A DNA stretch of 64,000 nucleotides from Massilia solisilvae (GCF_024753215.1 NZ_JANUGV010000002.1:62001-126000); one strand, 5' to 3'. Shown: positions 23,305 through 33,062, counted from the first letter of the stretch. The notes: generated by a model not told the origin, from the letters alone. Numbers and translations: made by a program.

Positions 23305-24606
23305 ATGGCCAGCAAAGCAAACCGCATCGCGCTCTTCTCGTTCAGCACGCCACAGATGCGTGCCTTCCACCTTTCGTGGGTCGCATTTTTCGTCTGCTTC
23401 TTCGCCTGGTTCGCCTGCGCGCCGCTCATGCCGGTGATCAAAGGCGAGCTGGCGCTCTCGCCGGACCAGGTGGCGAACATCAATATCGCGGCAGTCGCGA
23501 TCACCATCCTGGTGCGGCTCGCGATCGGCCCTTTGTGCGACCGCTTCGGTCCGCGCAAGGCCTACACCGCGCTGTTGCTGCTCGGCGCGATTCCGGTGTT
23601 CGGCGTCGCGCTGGCGCAGAGCTACGAGAGCTTCCTGCTGTTCAGGCTCGGCATCGGCGCCATCGGCGCGAGCTTCGTGATCACGCAGTACCACACCTCG
23701 GTGATGTTCGCGCCCAAGGTGGTCGGCACCGCCAACGCGGCCAGCGCGGGCTGGGGCAACAGCGGCGGCGGCACCACGCAAGCCGTGATGCCGCTGCTGT
23801 TCAGCGCGCTGGTGATGCTGGGCGTGAGCGAGAGCATGGGCTGGCGCCTGGCGCTGCTGGTGCCGGGCGTGATGATGCTGCTGACCGCTGCGGCCTACTG
23901 GCGCTTCACCCAGGATTGCCCGGACGGTAACTACGATGCGCTGCGCGCGGCCGGGGTTCCCATCGAATCGGGCGGCAAGGGCGGCTGGGCCAGCTTCAAA
24001 TCTGCCTGCGCCAACCACCGCGCGTGGCTGCTGTTCGTCACCTATGGCGCCTGCTTCGGCATTGAACTGTTCATCCACAACATCGCGGCCACGTACTACG
24101 TCGATCACTACGGTCTGTCGCTGAAAGCGGCCGGCATGGCGGTCGGCGCATTCGGCCTGCTGGCGCTGTTTGCCCGCGCACTCGGCGGCTGGGTATCGGA
24201 CAAGGCGGCTGCCAGCGGAGACCTGAACAGCCGGGTGACGGTGCTGTTCGCGCTGATGCTCGGCGAAGGGCTTGGCCTGCTGTGGTTCGCCAATGCGGGC
24301 GCGGTGGACGCAGCCGTGGCGGCGATGCTGTTCTTTGGCCTGTTCACCCACATGGCGTGCGGCGCGACCTATGCGCTGGTGCCCTTCATCGAGCCCAAGG
24401 CCCTGGGCGGAGTGGCCGGCATCGTCGGCGCCGGCGGCAACGTGGGCGCGGTGCTGGCCGGGTTCCTGATGAAAGGGACGGGTGACCTGCACCGCACGCT
24501 GCTGGTGCTGGGCGCGCTGGTGCTGGCATCCAGCCTGTGCGCGCTGGCCGCACGCTTTTCCGTCCGTGCCGGCGAGGCCGCCGGCGCGCCGTCCACGGCA
24601 GTCTAG
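23305..24606 (+). CDS. narK: Nitrate/nitrite transporter (MFS, NarK/NasA type)
   Basis: A 433-aa, twelve-span major facilitator. Family markers are the first-span pattern FHLSWVAFFVCFFAWFA, the GPLCDRFGPRK loop, and the nitrate signature GWGNSGGGTTQ in span 5. It imports nitrate for assimilation. First gene behind the NasT-controlled attenuator and 10 bp ahead of nirB, with a GGAGG ribosome binding site for the latter. Confidence 0.94.
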   Translation: MASKANRIALFSFSTPQMRAFHLSWVAFFVCFFAWFACAPLMPVIKGELALSPDQVANINIAAVAITILVRLAIGPLCDRFGPRKAYTALLLLGAIPVFGVALAQSYESFLLFRLGIGAIGASFVITQYHTSVMFAPKVVGTANAASAGWGNSGGGTTQAVMPLLFSALVMLGVSESMGWRLALLVPGVMMLLTAAAYWRFTQDCPDGNYDALRAAGVPIESGGKGGWASFKSACANHRAWLLFVTYGACFGIELFIHNIAATYYVDHYGLSLKAAGMAVGAFGLLALFARALGGWVSDKAAASGDLNSRVTVLFALMLGEGLGLLWFANAGAVDAAVAAMLFFGLFTHMACGATYALVPFIEPKALGGVAGIVGAGGNVGAVLAGFLMKGTGDLHRTLLVLGALVLASSLCALAARFSVRAGEAAGAPSTAV

Positions 24607-24616
24607 GAGGCCCGCC

Positions 24617-27148
24617 ATGAAAGTCATCGTCATCGGCCACGGCATGGTCGGCCACAAATTCGTCGAAACGCTGGCCTCGGGCATGCCGGGCGCGCAGCTT
24701 ACCGTGCTGTGCGAGGAAGCGCGTCCCGCTTACGATCGCGTGCATCTGTCGGAATATTTTTCGGGCAGGTCGGCGGACGAGCTGACGCTGGTCGCGCCCG
24801 GATTCTTCGAACGCCACAATATCGAGCTCAAGCTCAATGCGCGGGCTGCAGCCATCGACCGCGTGACCAAAACAGTGCGGCTGGCCAGCGGCGAGCTGCT
24901 CGGGTACGACAAGCTGGTGTTGGCAACGGGCTCATCGCCCTTTGTTCCGCCGATCCCGGGGCGCGAGCGTGCCGACTGCTTTGTCTACCGGACCATCGAA
25001 GACCTGGAGGCGATGCAGGAGTGCGGCAATCGCTCGCGCTCGGGCGTGGTGGTGGGCGGCGGGTTGCTCGGGCTGGAATGCGCCAAGGCGCTGCGCGACA
25101 TGGGCCTGACGGCGCACGTGGTTGAATTTGCGCCGCAGCTGATGGCCGTGCAGGTGGACGAACCCGGCGCACGGGTGCTGCGCGGCCGTATCGAAGAGCT
25201 GGGCGTGACTGTCCACACGCACAAGAACACGCAGGAGATCGTCGATGGCGAACAGGCGCGGCACCGGATGCGATTTGCGGACGGCTCGCACCTGGATACC
25301 GACATGATCGTTTTCTCGGCCGGCATTCGCCCGCGCGACGAGCTGGCGCGCTCCGCCGGGCTTGCGACCGGGCCGCGGGGCGGGGTGGCGATCGACGACC
25401 GTTGCCTCACGTCCGACCCGGACATCTACGCCATCGGCGAATGCGCCGCCTGGAACGGCCAGCTCTTCGGGCTGGTGGCGCCCGGCTACGACATGGCGCG
25501 CACCGCCGCGCGCCACCTGGCTGGCCAGGCGGCCGCCTTCACCGGGGCGGACCTGTCCACCAAACTCAAGCTGCTGGGCGTGGACGTGGCCAGCATCGGC
25601 GACGCGCATGGCAGCACGCCGGACAGCCGCAGCTACCAGTTACTCGACGAGCGCAAGCAGGTGTACAAGAAGATCGTGGTGTCCGGCTGCGGCAAGCGGC
25701 TGCTGGGCGCGGTGCTGGTGGGCGACGCTGGCGAGTACGGCACGCTGTTGCAGGCCATGCTGAACCAGACCGAGCTGCCGGAGTCGCCCGAGTTCATGAT
25801 CCTGCCGCAGGCGGACGGCAAGGCCCGGCCGGCGCTCGGCGTGGCGGCGCTGCCGGCGACGGCGCAGGTCTGTTCGTGCAACGATGTCTCCAAGGGGGCG
25901 CTGTGCGCGGCGGTGGCGGACGGAGCGACGACGCTCGCCGCGCTCAAGGCCGCCACCTGCGCCGGCACCACTTGCGGCGGCTGCGTGCCGCTGGTGACGC
26001 AGGTGCTCAACGCCGAGCTGGAAAAGCAGGGCGTGGCCGTGTCCAACCACATCTGTGAGCACTTCCCGTACTCGCGGCAGGAGCTGTTTCACCTGGTGCG
26101 TGTCGGGCGCATCCGCACCTTCGCCGAACTGCTGTCCAGGCACGGGAATGGCCTGGGCTGCGAGATCTGCAAGCCCACCGCCGCCAACATCCTGGCCTCG
26201 ACCTGGAACGATTTCGTGCTCAAGCCCGAGCACGCGGGCCTGCAGGACACGAACGACTACTTCCTCGGGAACATCCAGAAAGACGGGACGTATTCGGTGG
26301 TTCCGCGCATGCCGGGTGGCGAGGTCACGGCCGACGGACTGATCGCAGTGGGCCAGGTCGCCCGCAAGTACGGGCTGTACACCAAGATCACCGGCGGCCA
26401 GCGCATCGACCTGTTCGGCGCGCGGCTCGAGCAGCTGCCGCAGATCTGGGAAGAGCTGATCGCGGCCGGGTTCGAGTCCGGCCACGCCTACGGCAAGGCG
26501 CTGCGTACGGTGAAGTCGTGCGTGGGCTCGACCTGGTGCCGCTACGGCGTAGGCGACAGCGTGGGCTTTGCGATCGCGCTGGAGAACCGCTACAAGGGCT
26601 TGCGCACGCCGCACAAGGTGAAGTTCGGCGTATCCGGCTGCACCCGCGAGTGCGCCGAGGCGCAGGGCAAGGACGTCGGCCTGATTGCCACCGACAAGGG
26701 CTGGAACCTGTACGTGTGCGGCAACGGCGGCATGAAGCCGCGCCATGCCGAGCTGCTGGCCTCCAATCTCACCGAGGATCAGGTCGTGCAGCTGGTGGAC
26801 CGCTTCCTGATGTTCTACGTGCGCACCGCCGACCGCCTGCAGCGCACCAGCACCTGGCGCGAGAACCTGGAGGGCGGGCTGGATTACCTGAAGCAGGTGG
26901 TGGTCGAGGACAAGCTGGGGATCGCGGCGGAGCTGGAAGCGGACATGCAGCACGTCGTGGACACCTATGTCTGCGAGTGGAAGCACGCCGTGACCGATCC
27001 GGCCACGCGCAAGCGCTTCCGCCACTTCGTCAACAGCGATGCGACGGACGCCAACGTGGTGTTCATGCCGGAGCGCGGGCAGGTACGCCCGGCCACGCCG
27101 GAGGAGCGCCAGCGCCGCATCATCCCCATCGCCGCACGTTCGGCCTGA
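24617..27148 (+). CDS. nirB: Assimilatory nitrite reductase large subunit
   Basis: An 843-aa NAD(P)H-dependent siroheme enzyme reducing nitrite to ammonium. Domains: FAD/NAD-binding reductase (1-300), BFD-like [2Fe-2S] domain (about 415-475, CSCNDVSKG...CAGTTCGGC), then the ferredoxin-like and siroheme/[4Fe-4S] parts, whose cluster ligands are Cys635, Cys641, Cys675 and Cys679 (C-x5-C...C-x3-C). The ATG at 24617 follows GGAGG; a longer ORF upstream only overlaps the transporter in another frame. Confidence 0.95.
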   Translation: MKVIVIGHGMVGHKFVETLASGMPGAQLTVLCEEARPAYDRVHLSEYFSGRSADELTLVAPGFFERHNIELKLNARAAAIDRVTKTVRLASGELLGYDKLVLATGSSPFVPPIPGRERADCFVYRTIEDLEAMQECGNRSRSGVVVGGGLLGLECAKALRDMGLTAHVVEFAPQLMAVQVDEPGARVLRGRIEELGVTVHTHKNTQEIVDGEQARHRMRFADGSHLDTDMIVFSAGIRPRDELARSAGLATGPRGGVAIDDRCLTSDPDIYAIGECAAWNGQLFGLVAPGYDMARTAARHLAGQAAAFTGADLSTKLKLLGVDVASIGDAHGSTPDSRSYQLLDERKQVYKKIVVSGCGKRLLGAVLVGDAGEYGTLLQAMLNQTELPESPEFMILPQADGKARPALGVAALPATAQVCSCNDVSKGALCAAVADGATTLAALKAATCAGTTCGGCVPLVTQVLNAELEKQGVAVSNHICEHFPYSRQELFHLVRVGRIRTFAELLSRHGNGLGCEICKPTAANILASTWNDFVLKPEHAGLQDTNDYFLGNIQKDGTYSVVPRMPGGEVTADGLIAVGQVARKYGLYTKITGGQRIDLFGARLEQLPQIWEELIAAGFESGHAYGKALRTVKSCVGSTWCRYGVGDSVGFAIALENRYKGLRTPHKVKFGVSGCTRECAEAQGKDVGLIATDKGWNLYVCGNGGMKPRHAELLASNLTEDQVVQLVDRFLMFYVRTADRLQRTSTWRENLEGGLDYLKQVVVEDKLGIAAELEADMQHVVDTYVCEWKHAVTDPATRKRFRHFVNSDATDANVVFMPERGQVRPATPEERQRRIIPIAARSA

Positions 27149-27167
27149 ATCGAAAGGAGAACAGCTC

Positions 27168-27515
27168 ATGCATCGCGATTTTCAACTGGACCAGTGGACT
27201 CCCGTCTGTCTGCTCGAGGACATCGTTCCCGATACCGGCGTGTGCGCGCTGCTCAATGGCGAGCAGGTCGCCGTGTTCCGCGTCGGGCGCGGCGAGCCGG
27301 ACGTTTTTGCGATCGCCAATTACGACCCGAACGCGCATGCGGCGGTGCTCTCGCGCGGGATCGTCGGCAGCCTGGGCGAGCGCGTGGTGGTGGCCTCGCC
27401 GATCTACAAGCAGCACTTCGACCTGCGCACCGGAGAATGCCTGGAGGCGCCGGAACGCTCGGTTGCCAGCTACCCGGCGCGCGTGGCGGACGGAATGGTG
27501 TGGGTAGCGGCATGA
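27168..27515 (+). CDS. nirD: Nitrite reductase small subunit
   Basis: A 115-aa Rieske-like fold protein of the NirD family (WTPVCLLEDIVPDTGVCALLNGEQVAVFRV...). NirD proteins lack the Rieske cluster ligands, and here too the C-x-H pairs are absent. Partner of NirB. An AAGGAG ribosome binding site precedes the ATG, and the stop overlaps the next gene by four bases (ATGA). Confidence 0.92.
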   Translation: MHRDFQLDQWTPVCLLEDIVPDTGVCALLNGEQVAVFRVGRGEPDVFAIANYDPNAHAAVLSRGIVGSLGERVVVASPIYKQHFDLRTGECLEAPERSVASYPARVADGMVWVAA

Positions 27516-28720
27516 AGCCGGCGCTGGTGGTCGTCGGCAACGGCATGGCCGGCATGCGCACGGTCGAGGAACTGCTCAAGATCGCGCCGCACGCCTACGA
27601 CATCACTGTGTTCGGCGCCGAGCCGCACGGGAACTACAACCGCATCCTGCTTTCGCCCGTGCTGTCCGGAGAAAAGACGGTGGACGACATCATGCTGCAC
27701 CGGCGCGAATGGTACCGCCAGCATGGCATCACGCTGTTCGCCGGCGACCCGGTGGTGCGGATCGACCGCGGCAACCGCACGGTGCACGCCGCATCGGGCC
27801 TGGCGGTGCGCTATGACAGGCTGCTGCTTGCAACCGGTTCCACACCCTTCATCGTGCCGGTGCCCGGGCATGCGCTCGAAGGCGTCATCGGTTTTCGCGA
27901 CCTGGGCGACGTGGACACGATGCTCGCTGCCGCCAGCCAGGGCGGGCAGGCGGTGGTGATCGGCGGCGGGCTGCTGGGGCTGGAGGCGGCCAGCGGACTG
28001 GCGCGGCGCGGCATGCAAGTGACCGTGCTCCACGTTACCGACAGCCTGATGAACCAGCAGCTGGACCGTCAGGCCAGCGCGCTGCTCAAGACGGCACTGG
28101 AGCGCAAGGGCATTCGCATCCTGCTCGGCGCGCAGACAGCCGCGATCGCAGGCGAGGAACGCGCGCAGGCGGTGCGCCTGGCCGACGGCCGCGAGATTGC
28201 GGCCGACCTGGTCGTCATGGCCGCCGGCGTACGCCCGAACATCGGGCTTGCGCGCGACGCCCGCCTGTACTGCGAGCGCGCGATCGTGGTGGACGACACC
28301 ATGCAGACCTACGACCCGCGCATCTATGCCGTTGGCGAATGCGTGCAGCACCGGCGCGCCACCTTCGGCCTGGTGGCGCCGATCTGGGACCAGGCGCGCG
28401 TGTGCGCGGCGCACCTGGCGGGAGCGGGGCATCGGCGCTACGTGCAACAGCCGACTGCCACCCGGCTCAAGGTGACCGGCGTCGAGCTGTTCTCGGCCGG
28501 CGACATCGTTGGCGGCGACGGCAGCGAGGACCTGGTGCTGCGCGACCGTGGAGCGGGCGTGTACAAGCGCCTCGTGCTCAGTGGCGGCCGGCTGGCCGGC
28601 GCCGTGCTGTACGGAGACGTGCAGGACGGCCCGTGGTATTTCGACCTGATCCAGCAGCGCGCCGATGTTTCATCGATGCGCGACACCCTGTTGTTCGGCC
28701 GTGCGCTGTGCGCCGCCTGA
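27512..28720 (+). CDS. NAD(P)/FAD oxidoreductase, probable electron donor of NasA
   Basis: A 402-aa flavoprotein of the NirB N-terminal/rubredoxin-reductase type: VVGNGMAGMRTVEELL FAD motif, LLLATGSTP, VIGGGLLGLEAA NAD motif near residue 150 and IYAVGECVQH. It contains no [2Fe-2S] domain, whereas NasA carries one. In Klebsiella the electron-transfer subunit NasC fills this role; function by analogy. Overlaps nirD by four bases and lies 13 bases before nasA. Confidence 0.88.
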   Translation: MKPALVVVGNGMAGMRTVEELLKIAPHAYDITVFGAEPHGNYNRILLSPVLSGEKTVDDIMLHRREWYRQHGITLFAGDPVVRIDRGNRTVHAASGLAVRYDRLLLATGSTPFIVPVPGHALEGVIGFRDLGDVDTMLAAASQGGQAVVIGGGLLGLEAASGLARRGMQVTVLHVTDSLMNQQLDRQASALLKTALERKGIRILLGAQTAAIAGEERAQAVRLADGREIAADLVVMAAGVRPNIGLARDARLYCERAIVVDDTMQTYDPRIYAVGECVQHRRATFGLVAPIWDQARVCAAHLAGAGHRRYVQQPTATRLKVTGVELFSAGDIVGGDGSEDLVLRDRGAGVYKRLVLSGGRLAGAVLYGDVQDGPWYFDLIQQRADVSSMRDTLLFGRALCAA

Positions 28721-28733
28721 CGAGGAGCCCATC

Positions 28734-31442
28734 TTGAAGTTGTCGACCATTCCGCTGGCGGTGCGCACCACCTGTCCCTATTGTGGCGTTGGCTGCGGCG
28801 TGACCGCAATGGCGCAGCCGGACGGCTCGCTTGCCATCGCCGGCGATACAGAGCACGAGGCCAACCGCGGCCGGCTGTGCGTGAAGGGCGCGGCGCTGGG
28901 CGAAACGCTGGGGCTGGATGGACGCCTGCTGCAGCCCGCGCTGCGCGAGCGCGGCCAGTTGCGCGATGCGAGCTGGGACGAGGCGCTGGACCGTGTGGCC
29001 GCCGGCTTCGCGCGCGCGATCGCGCAGCACGGGCCTGACTCGGTGGCGCTGTACGTGTCGGGGCAGATGCTGACCGAGGACTACTACGTCGCCAACAAGC
29101 TGATGAAGGGCTACATCGGCAGCGCGAATATCGACACCAATTCGCGCCTGTGCATGTCGTCCAGCGTGGCCGGGCACAAGCGCGCGTTCGGCGAGGACAT
29201 CGTCCCCGGCTGTTATGAAGATTTTGAACTGGCCGACATGGTCGTGCTGACCGGATCGAATACGGCCTGGTGCCACCCGACGCTGTTCCAGCGCCTGGTG
29301 CGTGCCCGTGAATTGCGGCCGCAGATGAAAATCGTGGTGATCGATCCGCGCCGCACCGCGACGGTGGAACTGGCCGACATGCACCTGCCGATCAAGCCCG
29401 GCAGCGACGCCTGGCTGTTCAATGGCCTGCTGTGCCACCTGGCGCGGCAGGGAAGGGCGGACCGGGACTTCATCGCCGCGCACACCGAAGGGCTGGACGA
29501 GGCGCTGGCGGCGGCGCACGACACCTGCGGCGACCTGCAGGCGGTCGCGCGTGCATGCCGTGTCGATCCCGCGCTGCTGCTTGCCTTCTACGATGCCTTC
29601 GCCGCGACCACCAAGGTAGTCACGGCATACTCTCAGGGCATCAACCAGTCGTCCTCCGGCACCGACAAGGTCAACAGCATCATCAACTGCCACCTGCTGA
29701 CTGGCCGCATCGGCAAGCCGGGCATGGGCCCGTTCTCGCTGACGGGGCAGCCGAACGCCATGGGCGGGCGCGAGGTCGGCGGCCTGGCCAACATGCTGGC
29801 GGCGCACATGGAGCTGGAGGACCCGGCGCAGCGCGCGGCGGTGCAGACGTTCTGGAATGCCCCGCGCATCGCGCAGCGGCCCGGGCTGAAGGCGGTGGAC
29901 CTGTTCCGGGCAGTGGAAGAGGGCCGGATCAAGGCGTTATGGATCATTGCCACCAATCCGGTGGTGAGCCTGCCCGACGCCGACCAGGCCAGGCGCGCGC
30001 TGGCCAAATGCGATCTGGTGGTGGTCTCGGACATTGTGGCCGGCACCGACACCAACGCCTATGCCGACGTGCTGCTGCCGGCACTCGGCTGGGGTGAGAA
30101 AGACGGCACCGTGACCAACTCGGAACGGCGCATTTCGCGCCAGCGTTCCTTTCTGCCCGCGCCCGGTGCGGCGCGCGCCGACTGGCAGGTGCTGTGCGAT
30201 GTGGCGCGGCGCATGGGCTTTGGCGGCTTCGATTACCAGTCCGTGCACGAGATCTTCGATGAGCACGCGCGGCTGTCTGCGTGGCGTAATGAAGGCGCCA
30301 CGGCACGCATGTTCCGGCTCGACGGGCTGGCCGGCATGAGCAGGCGCGACTACGACGAGCTCGAGCCGATCCAGTGGCCGGTCACGCGTGGAAAAGATGG
30401 CAAGCCGCGTGGCGCCGCGCGGCTGTTCGGCGACGGCCGCTTTGCGCGACCGTCCGGCCGCGCGCGCCTTGTTCCGGTGCTGCCCCGTGGCCCAGCCAAT
30501 CTGCCAGGCGATGACTACCCCCTGGCGCTCAACACCGGCCGCGTGCGTGACCAGTGGCACACCATGACGCGCACCGGCAAGTCACCGCGACTGGCCGGCC
30601 ACGTGCCCGAGCCGTTCATCGACATGCATCCGCAGGACGCGCTGTTGTACGGCGTGCGCGAAGGCGAGCTGGCGCGGGTGACGAGCTGTTGGGGCGCGAT
30701 GGTCGCGCGGGTCGCGCATGGCGGCGGTATTGCGCGCGGCAGCCTGTTCGTGCCGATTCACTGGAGCGGCCAGACGGCCGCGCACGCGCGCGTCGGCGCA
30801 GTGGTGAACCCGGCGGTGGACCCGTTGTCCGGCGAGCCCGAGTTCAAGCACACGCCTGTGCGTGTGGAACCGTTCGGCGTGGCGTGGCATGGCTTCATCC
30901 TGAGCCGGCGCGCGCTTGCGCTCGAGCGCGCGGCCAACTGGACCCGCATCGAGGGCGCAAGCGCGCACCGCTACGAGCTGGCCGGGCGCCAGCCGGTTGC
31001 GCTTGCACCCGGCTGGGCCCGCGAGCTGCTCGAAGCGGTCGACGAGGACGCCGACTGGCTCGAGTACGAAGACCAGGGCGCGGGCCTGTACCGTGCCGCG
31101 CACCTGGTCGATGGACGGATCGAGGCCTGCCTGTTCGTCTCGCGCCTGCCCGCACTGCAGTCGCGCGCATGGCTGGCCGCCCTGTTCGGACAGGAGCGCC
31201 TGTCGGCGCAGGACCGCGCGGACCTGCTGGCGGGGTGTGGGCGGGCGGGCGCCAGCGACACTGGGCCGACGGTATGCTCGTGCTTCGGCGTCGGCCGGGC
31301 CACGATCTGCAAGGCCATCAGCGAACATAAGCTGGTGGATGTGGCGGGCGTGACCGCCTGCGTCAAAGCGGGCGGCAATTGCGGCTCTTGCGTGCCGGAG
31401 ATACGGCAGCTGCTGGCAGACGTCGCGCTTGCGGCAAAGTGA
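28734..31442 (+). CDS. nasA: Assimilatory nitrate reductase with C-terminal [2Fe-2S] domain
   Basis: A 902-aa molybdopterin enzyme. The N-terminal [4Fe-4S] ligands are Cys14, Cys17, Cys21 and Cys49; the Mo-bis-PGD catalytic domain follows, and the last 60 residues form a BFD-type [2Fe-2S] domain with Cys848, Cys850, Cys883 and Cys886. It reduces nitrate to nitrite in the cytoplasm. The start is TTG at 28734, seven bases after GAGGAG, giving MKLSTIPLAVRTTCPYC; the only upstream ATG lies inside the previous gene. Last gene of the nitrate operon. Confidence 0.94.
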   Translation: MKLSTIPLAVRTTCPYCGVGCGVTAMAQPDGSLAIAGDTEHEANRGRLCVKGAALGETLGLDGRLLQPALRERGQLRDASWDEALDRVAAGFARAIAQHGPDSVALYVSGQMLTEDYYVANKLMKGYIGSANIDTNSRLCMSSSVAGHKRAFGEDIVPGCYEDFELADMVVLTGSNTAWCHPTLFQRLVRARELRPQMKIVVIDPRRTATVELADMHLPIKPGSDAWLFNGLLCHLARQGRADRDFIAAHTEGLDEALAAAHDTCGDLQAVARACRVDPALLLAFYDAFAATTKVVTAYSQGINQSSSGTDKVNSIINCHLLTGRIGKPGMGPFSLTGQPNAMGGREVGGLANMLAAHMELEDPAQRAAVQTFWNAPRIAQRPGLKAVDLFRAVEEGRIKALWIIATNPVVSLPDADQARRALAKCDLVVVSDIVAGTDTNAYADVLLPALGWGEKDGTVTNSERRISRQRSFLPAPGAARADWQVLCDVARRMGFGGFDYQSVHEIFDEHARLSAWRNEGATARMFRLDGLAGMSRRDYDELEPIQWPVTRGKDGKPRGAARLFGDGRFARPSGRARLVPVLPRGPANLPGDDYPLALNTGRVRDQWHTMTRTGKSPRLAGHVPEPFIDMHPQDALLYGVREGELARVTSCWGAMVARVAHGGGIARGSLFVPIHWSGQTAAHARVGAVVNPAVDPLSGEPEFKHTPVRVEPFGVAWHGFILSRRALALERAANWTRIEGASAHRYELAGRQPVALAPGWARELLEAVDEDADWLEYEDQGAGLYRAAHLVDGRIEACLFVSRLPALQSRAWLAALFGQERLSAQDRADLLAGCGRAGASDTGPTVCSCFGVGRATICKAISEHKLVDVAGVTACVKAGGNCGSCVPEIRQLLADVALAAK

Positions 31443-31452
31443 GACAGAAAAA

Positions 31453-31624
31453 GGCGCTGTCCGTTAAGTGTGGACCTGAGCACGTCGTCCCCGCGGAGGC
31501 GGGGACCCATACTGAGCACCCTGTCGCGCGGCACGCTCGACAGCCGCAGGGACGCAAACTAAGCATGGGTTCCCGCCTCCGCGGGAACGACGTATTTGTG
31601 TCAACACTTAACGCAGACAGCGCC
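31453..31624. repeat. Composite palindromic element: inverted repeats around a family 2 repeat pair
   Basis: Outer arms GGCGCTGTCCGTTAAGTGT (31453-31471) and the complement of ACACTTAACGCAGACAGCGCC (31604-31624) are nearly perfect inverted repeats. Inside lie two facing family 2 units (31483-31517 and 31563-31592): CGTCGTCCCCGCGG...GGGGACCCAT and ATGGGTTCCCGCC...GGGAACGACG. The whole can fold on itself and resembles a MITE that carries a REP-type core. No ORF inside. Confidence 0.75.
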
Positions 31625-31627
31625 AAG

Positions 31628-31666
31628 AAAAAAGCCAGATCACCTTGCGGTTGATCTGGCTTTTTT
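31628..31666. terminator. Bidirectional terminator between nasA and tRNA-Pro
   Basis: AAAAAAGCCAGATCA and TGATCTGGCTTTTTT arms around a nine-base loop. On the minus strand it follows the tRNA gene; on the plus strand it is behind nasA and the composite repeat. Confidence 0.88.
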
Positions 31667-31674
31667 GTATTCGG

Positions 31675-31751
31675 TGGTCGGGGTGAGAGGATTCGAACCT
31701 CCGGCCTCTACGTCCCGAACGTAGCGCTCTACCGGGCTAAGCTACACCCCG
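31675..31751 (-). tRNA. tRNA-Pro (anticodon CGG)
   Basis: A 77-base tRNA on the minus strand. Acceptor arms CGGGGTG and CACCCCG pair; the anticodon stem CTACG/CGTAG encloses the loop TTCGGGA with anticodon CGG; the T loop carries GGTTCGAATC. The discriminator is A and the CCA end is encoded. It lies 57 bp downstream of ispB on the same strand. Confidence 0.96.
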
Positions 31752-31808
31752 ACTGGTTTGAGATTTTGGCGTTTGCCTCAATCTCGGGAAGGCATAACTA
31801 TAAGGGCT

Positions 31809-32813
31809 CTAGTGGTTCCTGTCAACTGCAAAACTGCAGAGCTGCAGGAGACTTTGCTTGTATTCGCTCTCGGGCAGGTCGGCGATTGCGCTGGCTGCGC
31901 GCTCGGCGGCCACGATCGCTTCGCGGCGCGTGTAGTCCAGCGCGCCGCTCGAGGTCACGGCTGCCAGCACCGCGTCGAAGTGCTGCTCGTCGCCGTTCTC
32001 GATGCAGCTGCGTACCAGTTCGCGCTGTTCCGGCGTGCCATACTCCATCAGGTAAATCAGCGGCAGCGTCGGCTTGCCTTCGCGCAGGTCGTCGCCGACG
32101 TTCTTGCCGATCTCGGCAGCGTCGCCGGCGTAGTCGAGCACGTCGTCGATCAGCTGGAACGCGGTGCCCAGCGAGCGGCCGTATTCACCGGCTGCCTCGA
32201 TCTGCGCGTCGTTCGCGCCCGCCACCAGTGCACCCAGCTGGGCCGCGGCCTCGAACAGCTTGGCGGTCTTGGAGCGGATCACCGTCAGGTAGCTTTCCTG
32301 GGTCACGTCCGGGTCGTGCATGTTCAGCAGTTGCAGCACTTCGCCTTCCGCGATCACGTTGGTGGCGTCGGACAGGATTTGCATCACGCGCATGTTGTTC
32401 AGGCCGACCATCATCTGGAACGAGCGCGAATACAGGAAGTCGCCGACCAGCACCGAGGCAGCGTTGCCGAACATCGCGTTGGCGGTCTGGCGCCCGCGCC
32501 GCATCGACGACTCGTCCACCACGTCGTCGTGCAGCAGGGTCGCGGTGTGGATGAATTCGACCACCGCCGCCAGCTCGTGGTGCGCGGTGCCGCGGTAGCC
32601 GTAGGCGTTGGCCAGCAGCAGCACCAGCACCGGCCGGATGCGCTTGCCGCCGGCACTGATGATGTACTCGGCGATCTGGTTCACCAGGCTCACTTCGGAG
32701 TGCAGCCGCAGGCGGATCACCCGGTTGACGGCCTCCATGTCCGAGACGATGGCGCGGGCGATGTTATTCTGTTGGGCGGTGGGGGTAGCGGCGGACAAGG
32801 CGGAAACCTGCAA
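31809..32813 (-). CDS. ispB: Octaprenyl diphosphate synthase
   Basis: A 334-aa all-trans polyprenyl synthase making the side chain of ubiquinone. Both aspartate-rich motifs are present: LLHDDVVDES near residue 92 and LIDDVLDY near 220, plus GGKRIRP at the N-terminus. Length is normal. It is divergent from rplU-rpmA-obgE, the classical arrangement in proteobacteria. Confidence 0.95.
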   Translation of the reverse strand: MQVSALSAATPTAQQNNIARAIVSDMEAVNRVIRLRLHSEVSLVNQIAEYIISAGGKRIRPVLVLLLANAYGYRGTAHHELAAVVEFIHTATLLHDDVVDESSMRRGRQTANAMFGNAASVLVGDFLYSRSFQMMVGLNNMRVMQILSDATNVIAEGEVLQLLNMHDPDVTQESYLTVIRSKTAKLFEAAAQLGALVAGANDAQIEAAGEYGRSLGTAFQLIDDVLDYAGDAAEIGKNVGDDLREGKPTLPLIYLMEYGTPEQRELVRSCIENGDEQHFDAVLAAVTSSGALDYTRREAIVAAERAASAIADLPESEYKQSLLQLCSFAVDRNH

Positions 32814-32951
32814 TGGTCGTTAAGCGAGTTAAGTGCGCGATTATACGACATGCAAGCAAAAACAGCCCGGTCCAGCTTGCAGGTCCCACAGAGCGGACCG
32901 ACCCCGGTCCGTTGCCGCCAAACCACGCCCCCGGCGCCTTGAACCGGCCTT

Positions 32952-32980
32952 TTGACCCGGCGGGCCGTTCCATGTATAAT
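32952..32980 (+). promoter_or_regulatory. Sigma-70 promoter of rplU-rpmA-obgE
   Basis: TTGACC (32952-32957), 17-bp spacer, TATAAT (32975-32980). The -10 box is perfect and the -35 box differs from TTGACA at one base. The rplU ATG is 83 bp downstream of the -10 box. Confidence 0.88.
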
Positions 32981-33062
32981 CGTGTGTTCTCCCGGCTGTA
33001 CCCACGCTCGACGAGGATGTCGCCGAGGGGATTCTTTTAAACAATTGATGAGGTTTCAAATC

